A DNA stretch of 22,624 bases from CAWUIO01 sp963922455 (GCA_963922455.1 CAWUIO010000106.1:1-22624); one strand, 5' to 3'. Shown: positions 14,171 to 22,624, counted from the stretch's first letter. Made by a program: numbers and translations. The notes: generated by a model not told the origin, from the sequence alone.

Positions 14171-16657
14171 TTATTCATTACGTAAAACCTGCACCGGATT
14201 TACCCGACTCAAGCGGATAACCAAGTAACCAATGCTTAAAATCACAATCATGAAAGATAAGAATAAACTAAGTACAAATTCCAACGCGCTTAACTCGATG
14301 CGGTACGCATAATTTCTAAGCCAATCTTGCATAAAGTACCAGGCTAGCGGAATGGCCAGGGCATTGGCCAACAAGACTAACCAAATAAACTCTTGACTCA
14401 ATAAACGAATATTTTGCCATGTATTGGCTCCCAGCACCTTACGGATACCAATCTCAGAGGTGCGTTGCTCGCCTATGTAGGTAGCTAAGCCAAACAAGCC
14501 CAAGGAGGCCACAGAAATAGCTAGGATTGCAAAAATCATGTAAAGTTTGCCTTGTCTCTGTTCGTCCTCATAAAGACGGGCAAAATTTTCATCCATGAAA
14601 TTGTAGTTAAAAGGAATTTCTGGGGAAAAGCCTTTCCAAGTCTTTTCTAAGTGGCTTAAGCCGTTTTGAATGGCTGCCGTTTCAACCCGTACGGAAATGT
14701 TATTTAAGAAAGTACCTCCTTCTGAAAGAATGTAAATAAGAGGTTTTATCTCCTCTCGGACCGATTCAAAATGATGATCTTTGACGATACCTACAATGGT
14801 GCCAGTATGGCGAGCGTATTTTACCCGCTTGCCAACCGCATTTTTTGCTTGCTTCCAACCCAGCTCCCGGGCTGCCAGTTCATTAATAATAAACTCGTGT
14901 TGGGCTTTGTTGTCACTATAATCATCTTCAAAGTTTCTCCCAGCCACGATAGGGATTTCATAAGCGGGGAAATAACCGGGATCTACCACCAGGGTTTTTA
15001 AGACAATGTTCCTTTGTTCCCATTCTTTTCTATTCTTTACCTCAATCATCCCAAAACTATCCAGTAAACGATTGGAAGGAACACCCGACGAGCGGGCAAC
15101 CGTTTTTATGGCCGGATTGCTGAGTAACTCCTCCCGAAAACTATCAAAATTTTGGCTCAGACTTGAGGGGTTGCCCATACGCACTACTTGCTCTTTATTC
15201 AAACCAAGAGGCTTGTTATTGATATAAGAAAGCTGTCGGTAAACGACGATGGTACTAATAATCAAAACACAAGAAATAGCAAACTGGCTCAAAACCAAAA
15301 CCCTCCGCATGGTTTTCTTGCCTTTCACACTACCCAGATTACTCTTCAATACCTTTACCGGTTGGAAAGACGAAAGATATAAAGCCGGGTACAATCCGGC
15401 CAACATGCCAAGGCCTACGATCAAACCTAAGAAGCTCAACCAAAATACGGGGTTAAACAAATAGGCAATACTCAGGCTTCTTTGAGCCAATAGGGCAACT
15501 TGCGGTCGAAAGATCTCTACCAGGCCCAAGGCAATCAGCCCGGACAAGGCCGTAATAAATACAGATTCCCCTAAGAATTGACCAATCAAACGAGCCCGAT
15601 TGGCCCCAATTACTTTACGTACCCCCACTTCACGGGCGCGTTTGGCCGAGCGGGCCGTAGCGAGATTGACAAAATTGATAGCAGCTATTAAGAGAATGAA
15701 GGCGGCAATAATAGAAAATATGTATACCTGTTGCATATTTCCATTGGCTTCTATTTCAGAATCCAATCTAGAGTTTAGGTGTATATCTTTAAGAGCTTGT
15801 ACGTGCAAATGGGTGATGTCTTTTACATCAAAGCTTCCGTCGTCATAGCCATGGGACTTGATATAAGCGCCAAAATATTTTTCTATGAAATTAGGAAGTT
15901 GGGCCGCTAGTTGATCAGCTTTATTTGCCTCGGAGAGCAACATGTACGTATAAAAAGCATTATTTCCCCAATTGCTATTTAGCCCACTCCGCCCGGCATT
16001 TTTAGGATCAGGCCCTGAGAAATACAACTCTGGGTCTTCTAAGGTTTTGAAGGAGATAAAATAATGGGGATGAAAATGTGAGGCCTGCGGAAAATCCTCA
16101 AATACGCCACCCACTTTTAAGGTCTTCCATTTACTGCCTACTTGAAAATGGAGGGTCTTCCCAATAGGATCATCCAGGTTGAACATTTTCTGGGCTAAGG
16201 TTTTAGAAAAATAAATGATATTGGGATCCTTTAAGGCTTTAGAAGAATTACCTTTTATAAGAGAAATATCAAATATTTGGAAAAGGCTTGGCTCAGCGTA
16301 GAACCCATCATTTTCTAAGAAAGTTTGCTCTTTTAGTTTGAATAATTCTTGGGCAGGTAATATACGGGCAATTTCCTCAATTTCGGGGTACTCTTGTTTA
16401 AGAAGGGGAGCAATGGGGGGGGCAACCGCCCCTAAATGCAAGGATAGATTTCCATCCTTATCATAAAAATCCCGGGTGACCCTAAAAATACGGTCTGAAT
16501 TTTCGTGATATTGGTCATAACTCAATTCGTGACTTACGAAAATGCCAATTAATATACAAGCCGACAAACCTACCGCCAATCCCAAAACATTAATAATGGA
16601 ATAAATAGGGTTTTTTTTTAGGTTTCGTATGGCTACAAGTAGGTAATTCTTCCACAT
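14171..16657 (-). CDS. FtsX/MacB-family ABC transporter permease
   Basis: An 828-residue permease with two copies of the FtsX module, each preceded by a large periplasmic MacB-type domain. The first helix (about 19-41) follows an amphipathic start (MWKNYLLVAIRNLKKNPIYS). Three further helices cluster at about 310-435, then VLVLSQFAISCVLIISTIVVY at about 458-478 opens the second half, and three helices end it (about 710-815). The two intracellular coupling segments are alike: KRAREVGVRKVIGANRARLI and RTSEIGIRKVLGANTWQNI. Such mechanotransmission permeases work with a separate ATPase, exporting peptides, lipoproteins or lipids or transmitting force; no ATPase gene is present here, so it acts as an orphan permease. 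The start is ATG at 16655-16657. A C8 tract encodes Pro80-Pro81 early in the gene. Confidence 0.93.
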   Translation of the reverse strand: MWKNYLLVAIRNLKKNPIYSIINVLGLAVGLSACILIGIFVSHELSYDQYHENSDRIFRVTRDFYDKDGNLSLHLGAVAPPIAPLLKQEYPEIEEIARILPAQELFKLKEQTFLENDGFYAEPSLFQIFDISLIKGNSSKALKDPNIIYFSKTLAQKMFNLDDPIGKTLHFQVGSKWKTLKVGGVFEDFPQASHFHPHYFISFKTLEDPELYFSGPDPKNAGRSGLNSNWGNNAFYTYMLLSEANKADQLAAQLPNFIEKYFGAYIKSHGYDDGSFDVKDITHLHVQALKDIHLNSRLDSEIEANGNMQQVYIFSIIAAFILLIAAINFVNLATARSAKRAREVGVRKVIGANRARLIGQFLGESVFITALSGLIALGLVEIFRPQVALLAQRSLSIAYLFNPVFWLSFLGLIVGLGMLAGLYPALYLSSFQPVKVLKSNLGSVKGKKTMRRVLVLSQFAISCVLIISTIVVYRQLSYINNKPLGLNKEQVVRMGNPSSLSQNFDSFREELLSNPAIKTVARSSGVPSNRLLDSFGMIEVKNRKEWEQRNIVLKTLVVDPGYFPAYEIPIVAGRNFEDDYSDNKAQHEFIINELAARELGWKQAKNAVGKRVKYARHTGTIVGIVKDHHFESVREEIKPLIYILSEGGTFLNNISVRVETAAIQNGLSHLEKTWKGFSPEIPFNYNFMDENFARLYEDEQRQGKLYMIFAILAISVASLGLFGLATYIGEQRTSEIGIRKVLGANTWQNIRLLSQEFIWLVLLANALAIPLAWYFMQDWLRNYAYRIELSALEFVLSLFLSFMIVILSIGYLVIRLSRVNPVQVLRNE

Positions 16658-16787
16658 GATTATAAGCTTTTAGTTGGTTATATGTAAATTTAGATGTGCA
16701 AATCCTATTCCTTGTTATACATAGTAGTGTAAAAGCTTGATTATAAGGCTGTTTTGTAAATAAATTTAGGAATAGTCCAGGGTTTGT

Positions 16788-16836
16788 GTTCATGAGTGTA
16801 CATATTTTGTTCATGCTTGTACACTATCAAGTTCAT
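16788..16836. promoter_or_regulatory. Phased direct repeats in the divergent promoter region
   Basis: GTTCATGAGTGTACA at 16788-16802 is repeated as GTTCATGCTTGTACA at 16809-16823, 21 bases apart, and a third half, GTTCAT, begins at 16831 after 22 more bases. Each full unit contains the palindrome TGTACA. Two-turn spacing places all units on one face of the helix, as for a cooperative binding site. It lies between the divergent permease and TPR lipoprotein genes, close to the latter's ATG at 16849. The remainder of 16658-16787 is AT-rich with no other clear element. Confidence 0.45.
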
Positions 16837-16848
16837 TTGATTCGAGAT

Positions 16849-17985
16849 ATGTCGCCACGTGCTTTTCTATTCCTATTTTACTTGGGCTTTCTTTGCCTAG
16901 CCTGTGATCGCTATAATCCTATTAATGATAGCATCCATACGATGCCCTCCACCGGCAATCTTCTTTCGGATACCAGTTTTCGTTCATTAGATGATGCTAT
17001 TGAAAATTATCGGGCCGTTGGGGATCTTCACTTCAAAAAAGCATTACTTCATAGAGACTTAGGGCAAGCCGAGGCCGCCAAAGAAGAAATTGAATTGGCT
17101 TTAAAGGAGGATAGCTTGCATCCGGAGTACTTGCTTTTAATGGCCGAGCTTTTATATGATTCCGAAGATTACTTATCGGCCCTCCAATTTCTCAACCAGG
17201 CTCCCCCCGCTGAGATCCCCAGTTTAGAGCGGCAGATATTAAAAGGTATATTATATTATCATGCCTCCTTTTACACCGAATCGGAGCAAATATTAAAACA
17301 AAGCCTGCCAATCAACCCCCGGGATGTACGTATTTCTTACTATTTAGGACGGGTAGCCCAAATGCAATCAGACACGGCAAAAGCTCAAGCCTACCTCCTT
17401 CAAAGCCTTAAATTAGACCCAAACTATGCCGATGCCTATGCTGCCATGAGTGAGCTTTATCTTAAGTTAGAAGAATATAGTGAATCTATTGACTGGGCCA
17501 ACCGGGGCCTTAGGGTTGAACCTAAACACCCGAAATTAAACTATCAAAAAGCCATTGCTTACCGCCGTAAGCTATTTTTCCCAGATAGTGTCATTACGTA
17601 TTTCCAAAAAGCCTTAGAAGCCGATCAAGAATTAAATGAAGCCAGCCTCTACCTCGGAAAGAAAGCTTATGAAAAAAGAGACTATCCAGCCGCTCAAAAG
17701 TATCTAGAAATCTTACTGGGGCAATTGAGTGAGCACCCTGATGGAAATTATTACCTGGGCCTAACCTACAGGCGACTAGGGCAAAGATCTAAGGCCCAAG
17801 AACTTTTGGAAAAAGCCATCAAGCTCAACCCTCAAAATCTGCTGGCCCGAGAATCGCTTTGGCAAATTGAACAAGAAATTCTCCGCGAAAAAATATGGGC
17901 CCGAGAAGATTCACTCCGCAAAGCCTACCAAAAATGGCTAAAAGAGCAAGAAGAAAAACTAAATGCCCCTACCAATCCTGAGTAA
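16849..17985 (+). CDS. TPR-repeat lipoprotein
   Basis: A 378-residue protein with a hydrophobic signal (MSPRAFLFLFYLGFLCLAC) in which Cys19 fits lipidation, so it should be anchored and face the periplasm or the surface. From about residue 60 to 340 it is made of tetratricopeptide repeats; recognisable units include LGQAEAAKEEIELALKEDS, YLGRVAQMQSDTAKAQAYL followed by KLDPNYADAY, and YYLGLTYRRLGQRSKAQELL followed by KAIKLNPQN. The end is a charged helix rich in Lys, Glu and Gln. TPR proteins are binding scaffolds; no partner is indicated. Starts upstream (from 16786) would overlap the phased repeats and break the signal sequence, so ATG 16849 is used. It diverges from the permease gene and may be co-regulated with it. 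Confidence 0.88.
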   Translation: MSPRAFLFLFYLGFLCLACDRYNPINDSIHTMPSTGNLLSDTSFRSLDDAIENYRAVGDLHFKKALLHRDLGQAEAAKEEIELALKEDSLHPEYLLLMAELLYDSEDYLSALQFLNQAPPAEIPSLERQILKGILYYHASFYTESEQILKQSLPINPRDVRISYYLGRVAQMQSDTAKAQAYLLQSLKLDPNYADAYAAMSELYLKLEEYSESIDWANRGLRVEPKHPKLNYQKAIAYRRKLFFPDSVITYFQKALEADQELNEASLYLGKKAYEKRDYPAAQKYLEILLGQLSEHPDGNYYLGLTYRRLGQRSKAQELLEKAIKLNPQNLLARESLWQIEQEILREKIWAREDSLRKAYQKWLKEQEEKLNAPTNPE

Positions 17986-18037
17986 GTAGACTATGGGCAT
18001 AGCAGAGCCCTCTTTTAAGAAAATTAGCCGATAGAAT

Positions 18038-18070
18038 TGTAAAAATTATCCTGAAAAATAACTATCTTTG
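18038..18070 (+). promoter_or_regulatory. Promoter for small Lys/Glu-rich protein
   Basis: TATCTTTG at 18063-18070 matches TAnnTTTG fully, and TTG at 18038-18040 lies 22 bases upstream as a -33 element. The ATG at 18094 follows 23 bases after the -7 box. This is the clearest Bacteroidota-type promoter in the window. Confidence 0.65.
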
Positions 18071-18093
18071 CCTCCCAATTAATATTCAAGACT

Positions 18094-18330
18094 ATGAACT
18101 TGCGTATCGCGAAGAAGATCTTAAAAAAGAAGGATTCTCTAAAATACAGAAAACACCAAATCACCAAAGCAGAAACCTTACTAGGCCGGGCGCAAAGAAA
18201 TGCCGAAAAAGCAGCTAGTAAAAAGGCAAAAGCCGAGAGCGAAGCCGAAGTTCCTGCTACTCCAGAACCAGTAGAAGCTACAAGCCCAGCAGAAACTACA
18301 GAAGAAACTAGCGAAGGGCAAGAGTCTTAG
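18094..18330 (+). CDS. Small hypothetical protein, basic head and acidic tail
   Basis: A 78-residue protein with two contrasting halves. Residues 1-45 are strongly basic and helical (MNLRIAKKILKKKDSLKYRK, then HQITKAETLLGRAQRNAEKAASKKAKAE); residues 46-78 are rich in Glu, Pro, Thr and Ala (EVPATPEPVEATSPAETTEE). It lacks a signal peptide or cysteines. The basic half could bind nucleic acid, with the acidic tail as a disordered modulator, as in some small histone-like proteins, but that is inference from composition only. A good promoter precedes it and it stands alone between two same-strand genes. I do not recognise a named family, though similar basic openings seem familiar from other Bacteroidota. 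Confidence 0.75.
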   Translation: MNLRIAKKILKKKDSLKYRKHQITKAETLLGRAQRNAEKAASKKAKAESEAEVPATPEPVEATSPAETTEETSEGQES

Positions 18331-18432
18331 TTTAGCCTTAGGCCCTGATTTAGTTTCCAAATAGCCATCCCCTGTTTTGTGAGCCAATAAATTTATTATA
18401 GTTTCGGGCAAATATCCTGAGGGAACTTGTCT

Positions 18433-21400
18433 ATGTACCTATATCGATTATGCTGGGCTGTCGGGTGGCTTATTTTTTTTCCTCTCTACTTCCTTTCTTC
18501 CAAAAGTATCGCCCAAACTCCTGAACTGAGTTCGATAAGCGGCCTGGTAAAGTCTCCCGATGGTGACCCACTGCCTGGTGCCGTGATCCAAGTAGAGCAC
18601 CTCGATCACTCCAAGGTTTACGAAATCTTTGCCAACCTCAACGGAACCTTTCAAATTAATCAACTCCAACCGGGTGGCCCCTACCGGCTGCATATAAGTT
18701 TCGTCGGCTTTGAAGATCATCAAGTCTTTCCTTTATATCTCGAGATGGGGGCAGAGTATTATCTACCCATAGTATTAAGCGAAACCGATACCGAAATTGT
18801 ATCCATTGATGACCAGGAATATAGGACCCCACTGGTCGATATCCGTGCCCAAACCGGAAAATTTGTAGCCAATAGCCAGTTAAGACTCGATCTCCCAGAC
18901 CGTAGCCAAAATCCCTTGGCCACCCTACGATTGGCCCCTGGAATATATAGCCTTTCCCCAGAAAATATAGCCAACACATACTTTCTAAGCCAAGGAGGGG
19001 GCAGCCATTTTATAGACGTAGGAGGACTTCCTATCCACGACTATTTTGGGGTAGATTTTCAGCAAAGTGGGCCACTTCCTGGTTTAAGCCATCCTTTTAG
19101 CAAAGAATTTATCGAGCAAAGCCTTCGTTTGGAAGCTCCCTATGGCGCCGAAGGCGGTACCTTTCAAGGGGGGCGGTTTTCTCTATATCCCCGAGAAGGC
19201 CTGCCAAATTGGAAGGCCAGCTTCTACTCCTATTTACAAGATAAGAAGCTCCGCCAAACCGGGCCTAATTCATTGCTGCATTTTGCCGGGCCTAATCTGG
19301 CCAATACCTTCGGCGCAAGCCTGGCCGGGCCTCTCCAAGCCAAAAAGTTGTACTTCCGATTGCATTGGGAACATCAGGAGCTGGACGAATCACTCACATT
19401 AAATAGTCCCGAAAGTAGCCCTTTGGGCCAAAATGCCCAAACACTTCGCAATTTTCTCCTGAATACGTACAATTTTGACCCCGGAGAACCCTTTCAAAGC
19501 AAAGCTCAAGGACAAAGAGATCGCTTTATGAGCAATCTTGTATGGTACGTTAATCCCAACAATCGCTTACATATCCGCTATGCTTTTCAGGAAGAGGACA
19601 GGATGGCCAACCCCTTAAATAGAGCAGATCGGCTTTTATTTTCTCGGAGTGCCGCCCAAAATAGAAGGCGAGATGATATTTTCAACCTACAATTATCCAG
19701 TAGCTTGGGCGATCGCCTGAGTAGCCAGATTTACATAGGTTTTCGGAGAATGCAAGACCAACCCGAGAGTCAAAGCCTCCTCTTTCCCTCCATACTCGTG
19801 CAAGATAGCAGCCTTAGGCTTGGTACAGGCAGTCAAACATTTGCCTTTCAAGTAGGCAATCCCGAGCCTTTGCAACAACAGAATATTCGCCAAAGAGTTT
19901 GGACCATTGGGCTTTACCTAAAGCGCGAATTAGAGAAGCACAAAGTAAGCATGGGGCTCCAGTTTAACTACTATGCTTTTAGGTGGGTAGATGGCCAAAA
20001 CTTTTTCGGTTCCTACGTCTACGGGAGCTTGAACGATTTTCTTAACCAAGACCAAGCCATTTCCTATACCCGGTATTTCAACCCTGAATTACCCTTTGCC
20101 TTGAGTAATACTATAGAGTTTACCGGCAATGAATGGTTTGCTTTTATCCAGGATGAGTTTTGGGCTAGCGAAAGACTCAAGCTACAAGGAAGCTTCCGCT
20201 TAGATTTTTTTCGCCTTCCCGATGCTAGTACAGGGCCCAGCGATTTCCAAAATACTACCCAGCCCCTAGTAGAGCAATTTTTTTCCCTACAAGGGGCGGC
20301 TCCTGGCCTTGCTCCTCGTACCCGGCCTTACTTCTCTCCCCGTATGGCTTGGACTTGGGGGCTAGACCCCAATTTTCGCCGGGTGCTCAAGGGCGGGATA
20401 GGGATCTTCCGGGGGAGGCTACCGTATGGATTTTGGGCCAATCTCTACCGATTTAACGGCCTAAACCGACAAAAACTCCAAGCCAATACCCTTGCCAATG
20501 GGGCCCCCCTTCCCTTGCAAAACCCGGCAGGACAAATTGGCCCCGATCAGCTAAGCCCGGATGCGCAAACCAATCAATTGGTCCTATGGGACCGGGATTT
20601 TCGTATCCCGGCGGTTTTTCGTACCTCACTCGAGTTACAACAATACCTCAAGCAAGGAAGTATCTTGAGTGTACAGCTAAATTATTCACGAAATCACCAA
20701 GCTGTAGATTATCAACAAGTAGGCTACCGTCCGGCGGAGCAGTTTATAGCCAATGGGGGAGAGTTTCGCAACCTACGTCCCCGGGAAAACCCTTTGGACC
20801 CTCGCTACTCAGATATTATTTGGGTAAGCAATACCAACCGGGGGCAAGCCTTTCAGGCCAGCCTTTCCTGGGAAAAGCCTTTACACAATAATTGGCAGGT
20901 ACGCTTCAATTATACCTATGCCTTGGGGACCGAGTTAAGCCCCATGTATAGTGTAAACCCCCTAGAAAATTGGGAAAGACAAGCCATTGCCCAAGATAAG
21001 GGCTTGGACAATCCTGGGTTTAGCCCGGCGTATGGGGGGCATCAAGGTACGGTGTGGCTCTCTTATCAAAAGCAATGGTCAGAAAATGTCAAAACTTCTC
21101 TACATGGCTTGTATAGAGGACTCCCCGGGGCCCATATCACGTATACCGTCGCTAACACAGCCGGACAGTGGAATCCGGGTACCGAAGATATTAACCTCTT
21201 GTATATACCGCGTAACTTTCAGGAAAGTGGCCTGGTAGATGATGGGCCAAACAGCGCCCTCACGCAGTGGGGGCAACTAAACCGCTTTATTGAGAGCGAC
21301 CCGTATTTGCGGGACCGAAGAGGGGAGTTTGTTCGTCCTAATGGTAAAAGAAGCCCCTATGTCCACCGGGTAGATCTGCGCTTTGTGCAAAGCCTACGCT

Positions 21401-21696
21401 TCCAAACGGGCCGCGTGGAGCATCTCTTGGATATTAGTATAGATATTTTCAATTTTCAGAGTCTATTCAATGAAAATTGGGGGAAGGTTTATCGCTTTTC
21501 GGCCAATGGCTTGGATAATCGCCTTCCCTTACTCCGGGTAGTATCTACCCAAGCCCAGGCAGATGGTAGTTTTAAAGCCAATTATGTCTACCGGGGGGGG
21601 GCGTCTTTCCGTTCTCTTTTGAGGGAATTTGAAGACCCGATGGCTTCTCTTTGGAGTTTACAAATAGGCATACGGTATTCATTCGAATTTTTATAA
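18433..21696 (+). CDS. Oar-like TonB-dependent outer-membrane receptor
   Basis: A 1087-residue outer-membrane protein. A signal peptide (about 1-28, ending SSKSIAQ) is followed by a carboxypeptidase-regulatory-like beta-sandwich (about 33-105: ISGLVKSPDGDPLPGAVIQV, FQINQLQPGGPYRLHISFVG), a plug-like region (about 150-255: NPLATLRLAPGIYSLS, FIDVGGLPIHDY, EAPYGAEGGTFQGGRFSL) and a long beta-barrel to the C-terminal SLQIGIRYSFEFL. Order and sequence fit the Oar/CarboxypepD-reg group of TonB-dependent transporters rather than SusC, and no SusD gene is next to it. The substrate is unknown. The start is ATG 18433; a TTG two codons upstream would also fit. A G9 tract at 21593-21601 encodes residues 1054-1057, about 30 residues from the end. 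The downstream hydrolase gene is 58 bases away and may be co-transcribed. Confidence 0.88.
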   Translation: MYLYRLCWAVGWLIFFPLYFLSSKSIAQTPELSSISGLVKSPDGDPLPGAVIQVEHLDHSKVYEIFANLNGTFQINQLQPGGPYRLHISFVGFEDHQVFPLYLEMGAEYYLPIVLSETDTEIVSIDDQEYRTPLVDIRAQTGKFVANSQLRLDLPDRSQNPLATLRLAPGIYSLSPENIANTYFLSQGGGSHFIDVGGLPIHDYFGVDFQQSGPLPGLSHPFSKEFIEQSLRLEAPYGAEGGTFQGGRFSLYPREGLPNWKASFYSYLQDKKLRQTGPNSLLHFAGPNLANTFGASLAGPLQAKKLYFRLHWEHQELDESLTLNSPESSPLGQNAQTLRNFLLNTYNFDPGEPFQSKAQGQRDRFMSNLVWYVNPNNRLHIRYAFQEEDRMANPLNRADRLLFSRSAAQNRRRDDIFNLQLSSSLGDRLSSQIYIGFRRMQDQPESQSLLFPSILVQDSSLRLGTGSQTFAFQVGNPEPLQQQNIRQRVWTIGLYLKRELEKHKVSMGLQFNYYAFRWVDGQNFFGSYVYGSLNDFLNQDQAISYTRYFNPELPFALSNTIEFTGNEWFAFIQDEFWASERLKLQGSFRLDFFRLPDASTGPSDFQNTTQPLVEQFFSLQGAAPGLAPRTRPYFSPRMAWTWGLDPNFRRVLKGGIGIFRGRLPYGFWANLYRFNGLNRQKLQANTLANGAPLPLQNPAGQIGPDQLSPDAQTNQLVLWDRDFRIPAVFRTSLELQQYLKQGSILSVQLNYSRNHQAVDYQQVGYRPAEQFIANGGEFRNLRPRENPLDPRYSDIIWVSNTNRGQAFQASLSWEKPLHNNWQVRFNYTYALGTELSPMYSVNPLENWERQAIAQDKGLDNPGFSPAYGGHQGTVWLSYQKQWSENVKTSLHGLYRGLPGAHITYTVANTAGQWNPGTEDINLLYIPRNFQESGLVDDGPNSALTQWGQLNRFIESDPYLRDRRGEFVRPNGKRSPYVHRVDLRFVQSLRFQTGRVEHLLDISIDIFNFQSLFNENWGKVYRFSANGLDNRLPLLRVVSTQAQADGSFKANYVYRGGASFRSLLREFEDPMASLWSLQIGIRYSFEFL

Positions 21697-21699
21697 AAA

Positions 21700-21736
21700 C
21701 CCAAGCTTAAGCCCAGGGAATTATAAGGGGCTTGGG
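21700..21736 (+). other. Hairpin between receptor and hydrolase genes
   Basis: CCCAAGC at 21700-21706 pairs with GCTTGGG at 21730-21736, with a second possible pairing AAGCCC/GGGCTT inside. There is no T tract after it, so it may attenuate or stabilise the transcript rather than terminate it. Confidence 0.3.
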
Positions 21737-21754
21737 CCATGTTAATTACGTAGT

Positions 21755-22516
21755 ATGGAGCTAAATTATAAAGAATACGGAGAAGGATCTCCTCTCATCA
21801 TTTTACACGGATTGTTGGGCACATCCGATAATTGGGTCACGATTGCCCGCAAACTGGGCGAGCACTATCACGTTTACCTTCCCGACCAAAGAAACCACGG
21901 AAGTTCTCCTTGGAGCGATACCTGGTCTTACCCAGCTATGATGGAAGATCTGGGCGAATTTATGGAAAAGCACCAGATTGAGCAAGCTAGCATCGTGGGG
22001 CACTCTATGGGAGGGAAAGTTGCCATGTATTTTGCCACCCATTACCCCGACAAACTGGCAAAACTCGTGGTGGTAGATATTGCCCCTCGGGTATACCCCG
22101 TCCAACACGACCCTATTTTAAAAGGATTGCTTGCGGTCGATCTGAGCCAATTGAAGGCGCGGAGGGATGCCGATAAAGCCCTCGAGCCCGCTTTTCCCGA
22201 TTTTGGCATGCGCCAATTTCTGCTCAAAAACTTGAAAAGAAATCCCGATAATAGTTTTTACTGGCAAGCCAACCTCTCCCTAATCCAGGATAAACTCGAG
22301 GAAGTAAGTCAGACCTTTCCTGATCACTTACGCTTTGAAAAACCCAGTTTGTTCATTCGGGGCCTGAAGTCGGATTATATCCGGCCGGAGGACGAAGCCC
22401 TGATCCATCATTATTTTCCGGATGCCCAAATCACCTCTATTGAGAAGGCTGGTCACTGGGTTCACGCTGAGGCCCCCCAAGAATTTTTGGCAGCCTTAAC
22501 AAGCTATTTAAAATAA
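21755..22516 (+). CDS. Alpha/beta hydrolase, YbfF-like esterase
   Basis: A 253-residue cytoplasmic serine hydrolase of the alpha/beta fold. It has the oxyanion segment LIILHGLLGTSDNW, the arginine motif DQRNHGSSP, the nucleophile elbow GHSMGG with Ser84, the DIAPRVYP motif after strand 6, and the catalytic histidine His234 in KAGHWVHAEAP; the acid residue is probably Asp108 or Asp207. These motifs and the length fit the YbfF group of esterases, which act on short acyl and acyl-CoA esters in vitro; the natural substrate is unknown. The ATG at 21755 agrees with the start of the first beta-strand. It lies close behind the receptor gene. The 3' end is followed by the head of the GC-rich repeat. 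Confidence 0.9.
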   Translation: MELNYKEYGEGSPLIILHGLLGTSDNWVTIARKLGEHYHVYLPDQRNHGSSPWSDTWSYPAMMEDLGEFMEKHQIEQASIVGHSMGGKVAMYFATHYPDKLAKLVVVDIAPRVYPVQHDPILKGLLAVDLSQLKARRDADKALEPAFPDFGMRQFLLKNLKRNPDNSFYWQANLSLIQDKLEEVSQTFPDHLRFEKPSLFIRGLKSDYIRPEDEALIHHYFPDAQITSIEKAGHWVHAEAPQEFLAALTSYLK

Positions 22517-22569
22517 GTGAGAGATTTCGACGATTATATGAATAGACAAGTAGTACCTATGCTAGGTTT

Positions 22570-22624
22570 GGGGCTTGCCCGCGCTAAAAAATAGGGCTAG
22601 GAACGAGAACATGTCAGCCCGCGC
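22570..22624 (+). repeat. Head of GC-rich 3'-end repeat family (cut by window edge)
   Basis: GGGGCTTGCCCGCGCTAAAA, identical to the head at 21-42 on the minus strand, starts 53 bases after the hydrolase stop and points in the same direction as that gene. The following bases to the window end (GGGCTAGGAACG and CAGCCCGCGC) are GC-rich but the conserved tail is not reached. Confidence 0.6.

Noticed and set aside
15600..15848. Open frames on the plus strand inside the permease gene (also around 14771-15464).
   Set aside because: They lie antisense to a strongly conserved gene and have no protein features.
18433..21696. SusC/SusD-type polysaccharide utilisation locus.
   Set aside because: No SusD-like lipoprotein, glycoside hydrolase or sensor is adjacent, and the sequence fits Oar-like receptors.

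Overview
This window reads as an ordinary chromosomal stretch of a Bacteroidota genome, most likely a Saprospira-like lineage. Direct signs are -7 boxes of the form TAnnTTTG, start codons with little Shine-Dalgarno sequence, a C-terminal domain of the type IX secretion (T9SS) family, an Oar-like TonB-dependent receptor, FtsX/MacB permeases with Bacteroidota-style sequence, a WbqC-like protein and a ClpC ATPase. The Saprospira placement is inference from overall flavour. No tRNA, rRNA, CRISPR array, recognisable transposase or defence island was found.

Layout. Positions 1-1947 hold a leftward L-serine dehydratase gene (sdaA), followed by an overlapping ORF that encodes little more than a T9SS sorting domain, then a clean hairpin terminator. 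Positions 2137-3265 hold an SPFH/band-7 membrane protein paired with a small Arc-type ribbon-helix-helix protein. Positions 3501-4834 form a tight sulfur/redox cluster: a cytoplasmic rhodanese, a lipoprotein rhodanese and a Tll0287-like (DUF3365) haem-binding lipoprotein that is frameshifted here. Positions 5092-6199 are a decaying, repeat-rich zone with a frameshifted SRPBCC-domain gene, a membrane-protein remnant and two inverted copies of a 3'-end repeat. Leftward mltG (6200-7237) diverges from a rightward group: a YciO/Sua5-family gene, a wbqC-like gene and clpC, closed by a strong terminator at 11549-11583. A TPR/coiled-coil/SpoIIE-type phosphatase follows (11811-13907), facing a leftward 828-residue FtsX-family permease (14171-16657). 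The permease diverges from a TPR lipoprotein (16849-17985). After a small Lys/Glu-rich protein come an Oar-like outer-membrane receptor (18433-21696) and an alpha/beta hydrolase (21755-22516).

The least expected content is between the genes. One family of about 170-bp elements (3312-3480, 4848-5014, 7275-7452) has 17-bp terminal inverted repeats and nested internal palindromes, so that each copy can fold into one long hairpin. All three lie in the same orientation just upstream of a rightward gene. A second, GC-rich family occurs at five gene 3' ends, each time in the orientation of the gene it follows; two of these are cut by the window edges. One pair faces inward and could form a very large stem-loop.

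Two genes between the hairpin elements carry single-base frameshifts, so this part appears to be eroding (or contains sequencing errors). Homopolymer tracts in the receptor gene (G9) and the permease gene (C8) are possible slippage sites. The window does not show an obvious new multi-gene system; the best candidates for novelty are the two repeat families and the rhodanese/haem lipoprotein cluster.
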